Positions 1-10,576 of a stretch of DNA of 64,000 nucleotides are shown here, in pieces. The DNA comes from Thaumatotibia leucotreta (Eukaryota; Arthropoda; Insecta; Lepidoptera; Tortricidae), in assembly GCA_025490895.1 (NCBI GenBank), contig JALPQI010000367.1, forward strand, positions 248,001-312,000. The letters are read 5' to 3'. Below the pieces are notes generated by a model. The model was not told where the DNA came from. It did not search any database and saw only the letters and a list, made by a program, of their open reading frames with translations. The translations under genes and the position numbers were made by a program. Numbering within the stretch: position 1 is the first letter of the stretch; every line of letters starts with the position of its first letter.

Positions 1-41
1 GTGCAACGAGATATCCGAACCCTGCTCATGAGTCTCACGTA

Positions 42-211
42 AAGGTGCGTTCAGACCAAAAGAGCATTCGCTGCACTATCCCCCGCTCTAAAACTTTTTT
101 ATTCTTATTCTTATTCTCTACGAAATCAACCAACCACGTTTTGTGTAACGATCGAATTTCGTAGAGTGGGGGATTAAAATAGCGAATGCTCTTTTGGTTT
201 GAACGCACCTT
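42..211. mobile_element. Palindromic MITE, family A
   Basis: The termini AAGGTGCGTTCAGACC and its reverse complement enclose a foldback whose arms carry the phrase AGAGCATTCG. At least ten full or partial copies lie in this window. Better copies (31378-31517, 52517-52651) are flanked by TA on both sides, which points to a TA-targeting DNA transposon as the mobilising partner. There is no coding capacity. The copy overlaps a spurious short reading frame on the minus strand. Confidence 0.85.
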
Positions 212-329
212 AACTGAGTCAAAAAATGCTCGTGGCGTCTTTAATAACCCACGCCACGCCACTCACCTTTTTTGACCTCTCTTAAACAAGGGTTGCATAA
301 AATACTATAATATGTTCGAGTCTCACGTT

Positions 330-468
330 AAGGTGCGTTCAAACTAAAAGAGCATTCGCTGTTCTAACCTCCCACTCTACGAAATTCGATCGGTACACAA
401 AACGTGATTGGTTGATTTCGTAGAACGGGCGCTAGAACAGCGAATGCTCTTTTGGTTTAAACGCACCA
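330..468. mobile_element. Palindromic MITE, family A
   Basis: This is a complete copy of the AAGGTGCG foldback family. Its right half (from 401) is included in the left arm of the large inverted duplication, while its left half is not. The duplication breakpoint therefore falls inside this MITE. Confidence 0.85.
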
Positions 469-1627
469 TTAGTTATAATTCGAAACTCATCAGTCATCAA
501 TAGTCATCATATTTAGGACGCGGCGGGTCGACCATCGCCCTAGTTACACGACCTTCATCGATTCTAGGAATTATGTGTAATGAAACTAATGAATTAGAAT
601 ATCGCGTGTTCGTTGGTTTAATGTAGCGGAACTTAATTAATTATTAGTACGCACGAAGGGCCGATGTAGCAACGTCCTTTGATGACCTTGACGTACTTAC
701 TTGTCGTACTTAGTAACAAGAACAAGTAACCAAACTGACTAACTTTAGACCTACCATTGTCTGCCGCTACGATATTAACGCGTGTTTACTTTCTATCTAT
801 GGTCATTTTTACTTTTAAGGACACCCAATCAGTGTGAGAATAATAGTACATTGTGCATCAAGGGAGGTAAGTACGGAATTATTAACGAGAGTGTTAGTAT
901 CCCGCTTACCGACCGTGATGCATTAAGCCTACAATGTTTTTCATCACACTTGCGTCAATAGTCATCCGAAGCGAAACAAAATCAGCTACGAAGTTAATGA
1001 TATTAAAACTTTGTGTTTTGTGGAACAACATAAATTGTTTTACAAAATATTATTTGAGTTACATTTTTTTAAGTAGTAATACTAGTATGTATACAAATTT
1101 AAATGTTAAATGTCGTATACCAAATAAAAAATACCGAAGTTTACATGTAAATGTCGGAGGTAGGATCCCAATTCGGTATTTTCTCTTTGAAGGTTTGTTC
1201 GACTACTAATATTTAAAATTAAACATTGTGTTTATATTTTTTAACATGCTCATACAATAAATAGTAGTCATAAAATGAGCAGATTCAATGAAGCAGGAAC
1301 TACACATACGTAAGGAAATCATATTTAATCGATTTAACCCATGACGACGTCAGAACACGTTGTCATTACACTATGAATATTTAAGAGGCTGGTGATACTA
1401 GCGAAAATAATGAAATAACACATATAAATTGCAATTATTAAGATAATATGAATTACCTATTGTTACTGAAGAAACATAGTTTTTTTTAATATTTGCGTCA
1501 TTCCATGTGTTATATTATACAGTGTGTGGCCTACAACCGGGGAGAAAATTTAAACGGTGCATTAATAAGCTGATCAACAAACATTATATTTTGTTTGTGG
1601 AACCTCAACACATGGAATGACCCAAAT

Positions 1628-1833
1628 TTCGAAGTTCGCAAATTTCGGGGATTGGTCTCTCAATCCTCGAAATTTGCGAACTTCGGAGTTCACGATAGGG
1701 CCGCAGAAATCTTCGATGACTTTGGCTTTTAAAAATTACTCAAACCAAAGAGCGTTCTTTACCTCAAACCTAATCTTTAGCAAAATATATTTACAGCTAA
1801 ATAGATCCGTATAAAATGGGAAAAAGAATAAAT
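1628..1833. repeat. Spacer of the inverted duplication, with a family B hairpin
   Basis: The left part of the spacer is a hairpin with arms around CGAAGTTCGCAAATTTCG (about 1629-1684). It belongs to a common MITE family, called B here, also seen at 3061-3165, 33931-34061 and, more weakly, 42835-42870 and 59860-59915. The rest of the spacer is AT-rich with no recognisable feature. Confidence 0.7.
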
Positions 1834-2992
1834 ATTTGGGTCATTCCATGTGTTGAGGTTCCACAAACAAAATATAATGTTTGTTGATCAGCTTATTAAT
1901 GCACCGTTTAAATTTTCTCCCCGGTTGTAGGCCACACACTGTATAATATAACACATGGAATGACGCAAATATTAAAAAAAACTATGTTTCTTCAATAACA
2001 ATAGGTAATTCATATTATCTTAATAATTGCAATTTATATGTGTTATTTCATTATTTTCGCTAGTATCACCAGCCTCTTAAATATTCATAGTGTAATGACA
2101 ACGTGTTCTGACGTCGTCATGGGTTAAATCGATTAAATATGATTTCCTTACGTATGTGTAGTTCCTGCTTCATTTAATCTGCTCATTTTATGACTACTAT
2201 TTATTGTATGAGCATGTTAAAAAATATAAACACAATGTTTAATTTTAAATATTAGTAGTCGAACAAACCTTCAAAGAGAAAATACCGAATTGGGATCCTA
2301 CCTCCGACATTTACATGTAAACTTCGGTATTTTTTATTTGGTATACGACATTTAACATTTAAATTTGTATACATACTAGTATTACTACTTAAAAAAATGT
2401 AACTCAAATAATATTTTGTAAAACAATTTCTGTTGTTCCACAAAACACAAAGTTTTAATATCATTAACTTCGTAGCTGATTTTGTTTCGCTTCGGATGAC
2501 TATTGACGCAAGTGTGATGAAAAACATTGTAGGCTTAATGCATCACGGTCGGTAAGCGGGATACTAACACTCTCGTTAATAATTCCGTACTTACCTCCCT
2601 TGATGCACAATGTACTATTATTCTCACACTGATTGGGTGTCCTTAAAAGTAAAAATGACCATAGATAGAAAGTAAACACGCGTTAATATCGTAGCGGCAG
2701 ACAATGGTAGGTCTAAAGTTAGTCAGTTTGGTTACTTGTTCTTGTTACTAAGTACGACAAGTAAGTACGTCAAGGTCATCAAAGGACGTTGCTACATCGG
2801 CCCTTCGTGCGTACTAATAATTAATTAAGTTCCGCTACATTAAACCAACGAACACGCGATATTCTAATTCATTAGTTTCATTACACATAATTCCTAGAAT
2901 CGATGAAGGTCGTGTAACTAGGGCGATGGTCGACCCGCCGCGTCCTAAATATGATGACTATTGATGACTGATGAGTTTCGAATTATAACTAA

Positions 2993-3060
2993 TGGTGCGT
3001 TTAAACCAAAAGAGCATTCGCTGTTCTAGCGCCCGTTCTACGAAATCAACCAATCACGTT
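2993..3060. mobile_element. Half of a family A MITE at the right duplication end
   Basis: This is the mirror copy of 401-468. It stops abruptly at 3060, where family B sequence begins, and marks the right breakpoint of the inverted duplication. Confidence 0.85.
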
Positions 3061-3165
3061 GGTCTCTCAATCCTCGAAATTTGCGGATTTTGTAGTTCGC
3101 GGTAATGCCGCTGCTGGGTTGTGATTGCAAATTTTCGGACTTCGATTTTCGCGGTAATAGGCCTG
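3061..3165. mobile_element. Family B MITE fragment
   Basis: Starts with CTCAATCCTCGAAATTTGCG and continues into TTCGCGGTAATGCCGC and TTCGATTTTCGCGGTAATAG, which are typical of family B ends (compare 33931-34061). Its first 25 bp repeat the spacer at 1654-1678 exactly. Confidence 0.65.
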
Positions 3166-3167
3166 CG

Positions 3168-3319
3168 CAGGATGCTTAGCCAAGTTGCCAATCGCTAGCC
3201 CTTGGTAGCGTATCGTAGTTTTCCCTCTGTCACTCTCGCATATTAGTGCGACAAAGACAGCTGCCTTTCGTTTATGATTGACGATTAAGCGTTCGCGATT
3301 GGCAACTTGTCTAAGCACC
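3168..3319. mobile_element. Palindromic MITE, AGGATGCTTAGCC family
   Basis: Foldback whose left arm reads AGGATGCTTAGCCAAGTTGC; the right arm is its complement ending CTAAGCAC. Two further copies lie at 4030-4142 (shortened) and 58324-58480. Confidence 0.85.
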
Positions 3320-3510
3320 CTGGTCTTCTATTGGAGCCATTATTAACACCTGTCTTTAAAATGACCACCACATAGCACTATCGTTTTGTTCTTTTTTTTC
3401 TTGCACAGAATTTTTCCTACTACATAATGGCGTTGAGGCTTGAATCCAGGATTTTCTCGAGTCATGCTCGTCAAAGAGTTAATTATTAAATGAATCATTA
3501 CACAATATGA

Positions 3511-3768
3511 CAGCCTCCATAGCCTAGTTGGTAGCACTACCAATGACCCTGCCTACGAAGCTGGAGGTTCCAGGTTCGAATCCCGGCGAGGGCATTATTT
3601 GTGTGTTTATTTATCACAAATATTTGTTCCTTGGTCATGGCTGTCTATGTATTTAAGTATCTATCTATTATATATATCGTCGCCTAGTACCCACATCACA
3701 AATCTTAATTGAGCTTACCGTGGAACTAGGTTGATTTGTGTAAGATGTCCCAAGATATTTATTTAATA
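3511..3768 (+). mobile_element. tRNA-derived SINE, family 1
   Basis: The head has a polymerase III A box (TAGCCTAGTTGG) and B box (GGTTCGAATCC, here just after a GGTTCCA change). It is followed by the body TTTGTTCCTTGGTCATGG, a TATC-rich stretch, and the tail AGCTTACCGTGG ... GATGTCCCAAGATATTTATT. The head shows an 11-bp internal duplication next to the A box. This is the first of about ten copies in the window and is not a functional tRNA gene. Confidence 0.9.
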
Positions 3769-4029
3769 TTTAATTATTCTATAAATGTATTCCCAGCCAG
3801 CCTCTTAACACTACATATTGTATCAACATACGTGAGTCGTGAGTGAAGCCGTGAAGCAACCGGCGCGCTCAAGGCGAGAGAAACCGCCGGATGGGGTAGT
3901 CTAGTCATGGACGGCTAATGAAAGTGAACTAGTGGCATACAAACATACGGTTTTTAGCGTTTCAGGTAAACAATATTGACGTGTCTTTTAAAAAATATGT
4001 TGAAATTACTCTTTCTACAAATGATATAT

Positions 4030-4142
4030 CAGGATGCTTAGACAAGTTGCCAATCTTTGTCACACTAGTATGAAAAAGTGACAGAGAGGGAAAACTACGA
4101 TACGCTACTAAGCGTTAGCGATTGCCAACTTGGCTAAGCATA
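4030..4142. mobile_element. Shortened copy of AGGATGCTTAGCC MITE
   Basis: Both ends match 3168-3319, but the middle is reduced. The left arm reads AGGATGCTTAGACAAGTTGC and the right arm ends TTGGCTAAGCAT. Confidence 0.8.
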
Positions 4143-4535
4143 CCTACTGACATAGAAGTCGCGGGGCACGAATAAAATTTAGTTATAATAATATTAACAC
4201 TGTATTATTTTATCGATAAGTTGTACTTTCTTGTGACATATTATTACTTGTGACTTTTATGATTATGAGATAGATAACGTATGTTTTGTTTCCATACATC
4301 GTAAAGTCCGTAACTATATTATAAATCATAGATCCTGTTCTTTCATCTATATGAAAACAATGCGTAACAATTTTTATGATAATTTGAAGTAAACACAAGA
4401 TAGAATAGGTACTTTATTGTTACATAAGGTTAATGTTTAATTGAATGGAAGTAATGTAATGCAATAATTATAAATATTTATTTATAATGTAATGCACTTG
4501 TAGGTTTCAGTTTACATGGAAATCGATGTCTTTTT

Positions 4536-4790
4536 TTTTATGTGACGAAGGTAGGAAACTGCTCAATTGTCTACCTTCGTCACATAAAAATACTTGTCTG
4601 AGAGCTCTCTCAGCCCACCTGATGGAAAGCAGAAACTGAGCCCCATGGACATAGCAATCAGAAAATCGCCTATGCGCTGCCTACCCTGAGGACTTAGATG
4701 GATTGCCACTATCTATGCCAGTAATTACACCGACTCTTCTGCATCTTACCCCCAAACCGAAACACAGCAGTACAAACACTGCTATTTAGC
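4536..4790. repeat. Interspersed repeat with a 5' hairpin
   Basis: Begins with a hairpin TTTTATGTGACGAAGGTAG ... CTACCTTCGTCACATAAAA and continues through CAGCCCACCTGATGGAAAGC and CGCCTATGCGCTGCCTACCC. A second copy at 45717-45960 shares the order of these blocks and extends further. I do not recognise a coding region; it is a non-coding mobile or satellite-like repeat. Confidence 0.7.
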
Positions 4791-5131
4791 TATTATGGTT
4801 GAATTATACTGGGTCCAACAATCCCTGTCGGCAAATTCAAATTGTCTGTGTCCTGACAACTATTCGAGCATACATTTTTTGAAATGGCCGCCTTGTTGTA
4901 CTGCCAGAAATTTATGGACACAGTATAATTTATTACAAGCTTTACATGCATAATATTTAATCCGTCACTTTCCGCGTACGAGTAAGGCCGTCCGTCTGTT
5001 TGTCCGTCCAAGGTCCTAAACTGTTTGCGTTGCTGTTTAAACTGTGTTATGTTAACTTATGGCTTTATTTACTACTTTACTAGCATTATATCAAGTGCAG
5101 GAAAGTTAGAGAAGTTTTATGAAATAAGTAG

Positions 5132-5320
5132 GATGTATGTATGTATGTATAAGCTTTATTGTACATTAGAACAGAAATACAGGAAAAACAGGGATCAGAC
5201 TCAAGGAACTTTCAGGGATCTCTTCCAGTTAACCTTTGAGGAAATAAGAAATGAACAAGCAACGGTGAAAGACAAATAAAAAAAATGTACATTTACTAAC
5301 TTAAATTTTGAATAATAATA
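5132..5320 (-). mobile_element. LINE 3' UTR fragment with (ATAC)n tail
   Basis: Read on the minus strand, this has the phrase GGTTAACTGGAAGAGATCCC, then an AATAAAG-type end (TACAATAAAGCTTATAC) and a short tandem tail. I know this as the 3' end of a common lepidopteran LINE. Related tails lie at 7646-7705, 11937-12075 and 28160-28325. No coding sequence is retained. Confidence 0.7.
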
Positions 5321-5323
5321 AGT

Positions 5324-5606
5324 GACCATGTGTTGGCAGCAGTAAGAATACATTTGTCACCACCCCAACTCTTCCTGCGGGTGTCGTAAGAGTGGACTAA
5401 GGGATTTGAAGTGTCATTGACCATTTATTTATTGAAGATTGATGATGGGCAGCAGCATCATCATAGTGGACACACTACTGCGATCGCCAAGCCGCTTGCC
5501 CAGCGTGGCGATTATGGGCATTCACCTCCTACTGCGTCCAAACGCTTAGGTTATAAAATAGGAGAAGCTTTTGTCCAGCAGTGGACTGTTTATAGGCTGA
5601 TGATGT
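5324..5606 (+). mobile_element. (GAT)n-tailed short element, RTE-type tail
   Basis: The consensus across copies starts GCCGTGTGGTGACGGCAG, passes GTCGTAAGAGTCGACTAAGG and GATGATGGGCAGCAGCGTC, and ends CCAGCAGTGGAC...GGCTGATGATG. The last part resembles the end of RTE LINEs (CAGTAGTGGACGTCTTTCGG then (ATG)n, see 55838-55985), so it probably borrows RTE machinery. I see no clear polymerase III boxes. About a dozen copies occur in this window on both strands. This copy is diverged at its 5' end. Confidence 0.75.
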
Positions 5607-5753
5607 GAGGAAATAAAACTATTTAAATGGATTTTAACGCGTATGTTAATTAAATTTAACTACATCCCGACGTTTCGAACACTTCGGTTCGTGGTCTACA
5701 GGTGACTGACAATGGAGGAGATTTCGCATAAGATAAACGTACTGAAATGTATA

Positions 5754-6014
5754 TACAGGGTGTTACACGAGCCAATGAAAACCTTGAACGGGGTGATTTA
5801 GTAGGCTATACTGAACTTTTACTAAGGGGCCAATTACGAAATCTAAAAAAAATTGTCTTTTTCATATATTTGATCGATCGATCACGACAAGTTATATGAA
5901 AAATCCAAAAATTTTTTTGAGATATAAGGGTTCGCTCCATAGTAAAAGTTGTTCGGTATAACCTGCCAAATCACCCCGTTCAAGGTTTTCAGTGGCACTT
6001 GTAACACGTTGTAT
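5754..6014. mobile_element. Foldback MITE with TACAGGGTGTT ends
   Basis: The left arm runs TACAGGGTGTTACACGAGCC and then CCTTGAACGGGGTGATTT; the right arm is its complement, slightly decayed, ending at a TTGTATA. The sister copy is 56597-56857. Ends of this CAGGGTGT type define a set of related families here (24081, 34608, 50168). Confidence 0.85.
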
Positions 6015-6831
6015 ATTATTCGACAGTGCTTGTACTATAAATAAATAGGCTACAATTATAATCACCGTTGCGAACTCCAAAATCGGACCTCACGTAACCA
6101 TGACTCGGCGAATTAGTGACAAAAAATGGGTCAACGGTCCGCGGGGCCTTGTGACGCAAACTTGAATGACTATCTTGGTTTATGACGCGTTTTGCAATTA
6201 TTAAATAGTCAAATAGTACATTACAGCATATAAAAAAAATAGTAGGTACATTAAGATTACAATGCACGTGAAAAAAAAAATTGTGATAAATTATAGACCG
6301 ATCGAAGGGAGTGTTTTAAATCGACCCGAGTTATGAATATGAATTTCCTTTTCGCACGTGTATCGTAAGAATTTTTTTAGTACAGTAGGCGTTCTTTTCT
6401 GTAGTTCGCAATTCTCATCCATCGTGATTTTGACTTAGGTAACTATCAGTTATTTTAATGAGTGATTCTCAAAACTTACATTATGTTAAATTACGACATT
6501 GAAAAGCGAAAGTCGTGCATACCGTTAAATAAGAGGAAAACTACCTATGTTAATTTGTTTATCGATAACAAATCATACTCTCTGTAAGTATACGATACGC
6601 TTCGTCATTAATCAAGTAATCACTTTGTTTGCGTCTAAAAATGTATGTTTATTATGCCACCCGGAAATGTTTCATCTAATCGTACTTTTTTGCACGAATT
6701 TTATTGATTTTTTAATATACATCTTCAATTTAGACAAAAAATTGTAAGAGGTATAAAAACATGGAAATGTTCCTTCAAAATTAATACCTGAATAAAAGAC
6801 TTCAACGCGCGCTTAAAAGGTGGCGGAATGT

Positions 6832-7020
6832 ATATTTGTGTATTTATTTATCACAAATATTTGTTCCTTGGTCATGGCTGTCTATGTATTTAAGTATCTA
6901 TATGTATCTATCTATTATATATATCATCGCCTGGTACCCACATCACAAGCCTTAATTGAGCTTACCGTGGGACTAAGTCGATTTGTGTAAGATATCCCAA
7001 GACATTTATTATTTATTTTA
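6832..7020 (+). mobile_element. SINE family 1, 5'-truncated
   Basis: Starts in the body (TTTGTGTATTTATTTATCAC) and runs to the CCCAAGACATTTATTATT tail. The tRNA-like head with its A and B boxes is missing, so this copy has no internal promoter. Confidence 0.85.
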
Positions 7021-7470
7021 AAATGATGACGAGTTGTAAACTTTATTTTCAAATCGCAACTCAGCAAATGAAAGTAAATGTCCAGCTTATTAAATAATGC
7101 TCACGTGCGGCCATTGTTGTGATTTCGGCCAAGGCTTTGTGGGCTCTCACGTGTCATTGTGTTCGTCCGCTTCTTTTGGTGGTGAATGAGGAGACGAGCC
7201 TATCAATGCACCGACAACATGGGTCAAAATTATTTTCGTTGTCTTGTTTCATACCACTCTGTCACACTTCTAGTTGCTTTCTCGACTCGGTATATAAAAA
7301 AAATCCGGTGCACTTGTATTTCTTTTTCACGCTAGATTTTAATCCATAATTATATATCAAAAATTGGAAACAAAACATCATCTCATACAATAATCACAAC
7401 TGTGTCACGTTTTTTAAAGACACAAAATAAGACAACGAAAAGAATTTTGCCCCACATACATAATGGCATT

Positions 7471-7645
7471 ATCAGCCTATCTCAGTCCACTGCTGGACGT
7501 AGGCTTCTCCTAACTATGCATATAGACGCATTAGGAGGTACATATAATCGCCTGGGCAAACGGATTAGCAATCGTAGCAATGTTGATGAAGCTGCCCGTC
7601 ATCCATTTTCTATCAAAGAATGGTCAGTGACACTTCAATCCCTTA
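7471..7645 (-). mobile_element. (GAT)n-tailed short element, partial
   Basis: The 3' end of the element lies at the left (complement of GCTGATGATG, here starting ATCAGCCTATCTCAGTCC). It runs to AATCCCTTA and then breaks into a LINE tail. Confidence 0.8.
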
Positions 7646-7705
7646 TTTATTTATTTAAACTTTATTGCACAATACGTAAAAAATTGTACAAATGGCGGAC
7701 TTAAT
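7646..7705 (-). mobile_element. Short LINE 3' tail
   Basis: The plus strand reads TTTAAACTTTATTGCACAAT and GTACAAATGGCGG, the complement of a LINE 3' end with an AATAAAG signal, as at 5132-5320. It joins the preceding short element directly. Confidence 0.5.
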
Positions 7706-7804
7706 GCTAAAATTTTTACTTTTACTATAGAGGTAATCCAGGAAACTCAAAAAAATGTTGGCTCTTTCATACAAAATGTCGTGATCGATCGGTCAAAATG
7801 TATC

Positions 7805-8083
7805 CTCATCAGCCTATGTTAGTCCACTGCTGGACGTAGGCCTCTCCTATTAACTATGCGTACGTATTAGGAGGTAAATGCCCATAATCGCCACGCTGGG
7901 CAAACGGGTTGGCGATCGCAGTAATGTGTGCACTATTATGATATTGATGACGCTGCAGCCCATCGTCAATCTTTTATTAAAGAATGGTCAGTGACAGTTC
8001 CATCCCTTAGTCGACTTTTACGACACCCGAAGGAGGAGTTGGAGTGGTGACAAATGTATTCTTACTGCCGTCACCACACGGCC
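7805..8083 (-). mobile_element. (GAT)n-tailed short element
   Basis: Nearly full-length copy. The left end is the tail (CATCAGCCTATGTTAGTCC) and the right end is the head (TACTGCCGTCACCACACGGC). Confidence 0.88.
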
Positions 8084-8145
8084 GATAGTAGTAGTGAGTA
8101 GTGATATATAATATACATATGTATGTATACCTATCACTTCACTAC

Positions 8146-8315
8146 TCACTACATACTATAAAATAAAGTTACTTTTCTGTCCCTGTATCCCTTTGTACAC
8201 TTAAATTTATCAAACTACGCAACGGATTTTGATGAGATTTTAATAGGTCGAGTAATTCAAGAGGAAGGTTAATATGTAGGTATAGTACCCGTGCGCAGCC
8301 GAGGCGGGTCGCTAG
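8146..8315 (+). mobile_element. Short non-autonomous Helitron, TCACTACAT...GCTAG family
   Basis: Starts TCACTACATACTATAAAAT and ends CCGAGGCGGGTCGCTAG followed by T. The TC start, GC-rich inverted sequence just before CTAG, and T after it match rolling-circle (Helitron) ends. Copies at 44667-44844, 53183-53356 and 61370-61560 have A before TC and T after CTAG, the expected A^T insertion. It is 170 bp with no coding. Confidence 0.75.
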
Positions 8316-8454
8316 TATTTTAATAAGAGAAGAGTATGAGGCTGCGTTCTCGATGCAGACCGGTTACAGTTCCGGTGGCGGCGTTATGCGACCGTCGCGT
8401 AACGATTATGTGACCGTAATGTTATACCGAATGTGGATTTCTGTATCAACGGCA

Positions 8455-8733
8455 TCATAGTATCATATCATGCTTCTTCTTCTTCACTGGTTCATTCCAT
8501 TCCATCATTCCATTTGTTCGTACAAAGCGCTTTGCGTCTTCTTTCCTTATGCGTACTGCCAAGGAGTGGAATTCCCTGCCGGCGTCTATATTTCCAAGAT
8601 CATATAACCCGTCAACCTACAAGTCAAGGGTGAATAGGCACCTTCTGGGCAAACTCACTCCATCGTAGGCCACGTCTCTGCCCTTGGCTAGTCTGTGGCC
8701 ATGAGTAAGCCTATTTCATATAAAAAAAAAAAC
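8455..8733 (+). pseudogene. LINE reverse-transcriptase ORF2 C-terminal tail, fragment
   Basis: In the frame starting near 8470 the translation contains RTAKEWNSLPASIFPRSYNP followed by a short KSRVNRHLLG segment and a stop near 8667. The pattern W-N-x-L-P-x-x-I-F-P is the typical end of CR1/Jockey-type reverse transcriptases. A short UTR and an A-rich tail (8720-8732) follow, so this is the 3' end of a heavily 5'-truncated insertion. The catalytic domain is absent. Confidence 0.65.
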
Positions 8734-8734
8734 T

Positions 8735-9001
8735 TCATCAGCCTATGATAGTCCACTGCTGGACGTAGGCCTCTCCTATTAATTATGCGTAAAGACGCAT
8801 TAGAAGGTAAATGTCCATAATCGCTACGCTGGGCAAGCGGATTGGCGATCGCAGTAATGTGTCTACGATGACGCTGCTGCCCATCATCGATCTTTTATCC
8901 AATAATGTTCAGTGACACTTCAATTCCTTAGTCGACTCTTACGACACCCGCAGGAGTTGGGGTGGTGACAAATGTATTCTTACTGCCGTCACCACACGGC
9001 C
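8735..9001 (-). mobile_element. (GAT)n-tailed short element
   Basis: Near full-length copy inserted just after the A-rich tail of the LINE fragment. The tail end (TCATCAGCCTATGATAGTCC) lies at the left and the head (GCCGTCACCACACGGC) at the right. Confidence 0.88.
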
Positions 9002-9499
9002 ATACCATGCATTGAATCTATATCCTAGCCTACCTATCTCCTAGCCTATCCTGGCAGAATATCAACGATGTGGCTTCTGCCGCATCATCATGCTGAGCCA
9101 GCGCCCATTCTATTTACCAAAGTGACTTAGGTTGGCTATATTACGAGGAAACATTGATATATGTAACAAATTCTTGCTATCAAATTTACACTATAAACTA
9201 AAAAGGTTGAAGTAAGGTTGAAGTCGATACCAGAGTTCTGGTTAAATCAACAAAGAACATTGTACATTATACCAAACAACTGGTGTAATCAAGAAAAAAC
9301 TCGTGTAATCAACCAAATTAATTTATTGGAATGCCAACATAAAAAGTTTCAATAAAATCAAAAAACAGAATTTTTATAGGACCCAATCAACCTTAATTTT
9401 CAGTTAGAATTACGTAAGATCTGATAAATTCAACTTAGCATTTTTTTCAGTGTATGCCACAACACATGGCCTAGATCTCCTATTTGTAAGTTTTAAGAA

Positions 9500-9607
9500 A
9501 AATGTACCTAGATATATTAATTATATTATGTTAATCCCTAAGTTTTCATTGTTCGTTTTATGCCATGTAAATTGTGAGTGAGAATAAAGTTTTTATCTAT
9601 CTATCTA
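9500..9607 (+). mobile_element. LINE 3' end with (TATC)n tail
   Basis: The sequence GTGAGAATAAAGTTTTTATC followed by TATCTATCTA is a LINE-type 3' end: an AATAAA signal directly before a short tandem tail. No coding sequence is preserved upstream. Confidence 0.5.
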
Positions 9608-9759
9608 GATCATATAAATTGGAGCTTTGGGAGTGCAATGTAGAAGTACAGTAAAACAAATGGAATCTATTTTAGCTAGACCAATGTCGTGGCCAGGTCC
9701 CAATTTCACCACATTGATAAGTGCTACAATTGTAAATTTACTGTTTGTCCAAGCGGGGG

Positions 9760-9827
9760 CATCTATAGGCTACAGTTACCGCTTACCATTGGAAGGGCCG
9801 TGCATTTGTTTGCCACTAACATAAAAT
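9760..9827 (+). repeat. Fragment of a lepidopteran interspersed repeat
   Basis: The phrase CTACAGTTACCGCTTACCAT followed by GGGCCGTGCATTTGTTTGCC recurs, inverted and diverged, at 10061-10150. I recognise the phrase from other lepidopteran sequences as non-coding repeat DNA. Confidence 0.5.
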
Positions 9828-10060
9828 GTGTTGCAGGAACTTAAATAAATCAGCAGGACCTATAAATAACTGCTTTTTTGCGATGCAAAATTACAATTGT
9901 CACAAAAAACACGACAATTGTATCGATATTCCGATATAAGCCGAACCTCATGTCAAGATTTAATGAAAATTGTACTAAACCCTGCGACAATTGTCACGGG
10001 TTTCGGAATATGAAAAGTAGTTTATTAACGATATAATAACGAAATTAGTAATCATTTTAT

Positions 10061-10150
10061 GTTGGTGGCAAGCAAGCACATGGATCGTCTGATAGTATGC
10101 GGTAGCCGTAGCTTATGGAGGCTTGTGACGTCAGTAATAGTGATATTTTA
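10061..10150 (-). repeat. Second copy of the TTACCGCTTACCAT repeat
   Basis: The complement of 9760-9827 is seen as GGTGGCAAGCAAGCAC ... GCGGTAGCCGTAGC. It continues through a segment mentioning GCTTGTGACGTC. Confidence 0.5.
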
Positions 10151-10576
10151 AGCCCTCCATCAAACCAACGCTTTCTGTTCAACGCTTGTCCCAATGGTGA
10201 CTGGTAGAGAATGCCTTATGGGGTTAAGGTTTATACACTTTTCAATTAAAGATTTTCAATGATATTGAGAGATTGAATAAGTATCTTCAATACACACGTT
10301 GAAGAATATCTAGTTTATGAGGCCAACTAATATGAAAAGAGTAATTATAGAAAGTGAAATGTGTTTCATTCACAACAAAATGACCACATGGTTGTATAAC
10401 GCTTATTATTATGTTGTAACACTTATCTCGCATTTCGGTGGCTATTATGTATAATGAGTGGTACCGTTTTGGCCAAGATATGTGTAGGTAGATATTTTTA
10501 AGACTCCTAAAAATACTCATATATATACATACACTATTACGTATGTACGTAATTTGACATGTATTCTTACATTTGT

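Larger units (their letters stand above)
401..3060. repeat. Long near-perfect inverted duplication (1,227-bp arms)
   Basis: Position n on the left matches the complement of position 3461-n on the right from 401-1627 to 1834-3060, with a 206-bp non-palindromic spacer (1628-1833). I noted three substitutions (1031/2430, 1286/2175, 1466/1995) and no indels, so the arms are about 99.7% identical. Each arm contains, from outside in: half of a family A MITE, plain AT-rich DNA, a segment starting ACAATGTTTTTCATCACA, a SINE-tail-like stretch, and an inner inverted element bounded by GTCATTCCATGTGTT (about 1497-1623 and 1838-1964). The paired 91-codon reading frames in the arms (934-1209 plus, 2252-2527 minus) are mirror copies and show no domain. 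Origin could be a recent fold-back duplication, a transposon with very long inverted ends, or an assembly artefact. Confidence 0.93.

Noticed and set aside
934..1209. 91-codon reading frame, repeated at 2252-2527
   Set aside because: The two are mirror images created by the inverted duplication, show no domain, and overlap SINE-tail-like sequence.
3550..3595. tRNA genes suggested by GGTTCGAATCC at 3570, 10628, 35232, 52257, 54636
   Set aside because: Each sits in the same SINE head with no complete acceptor stem and the same SINE body downstream.
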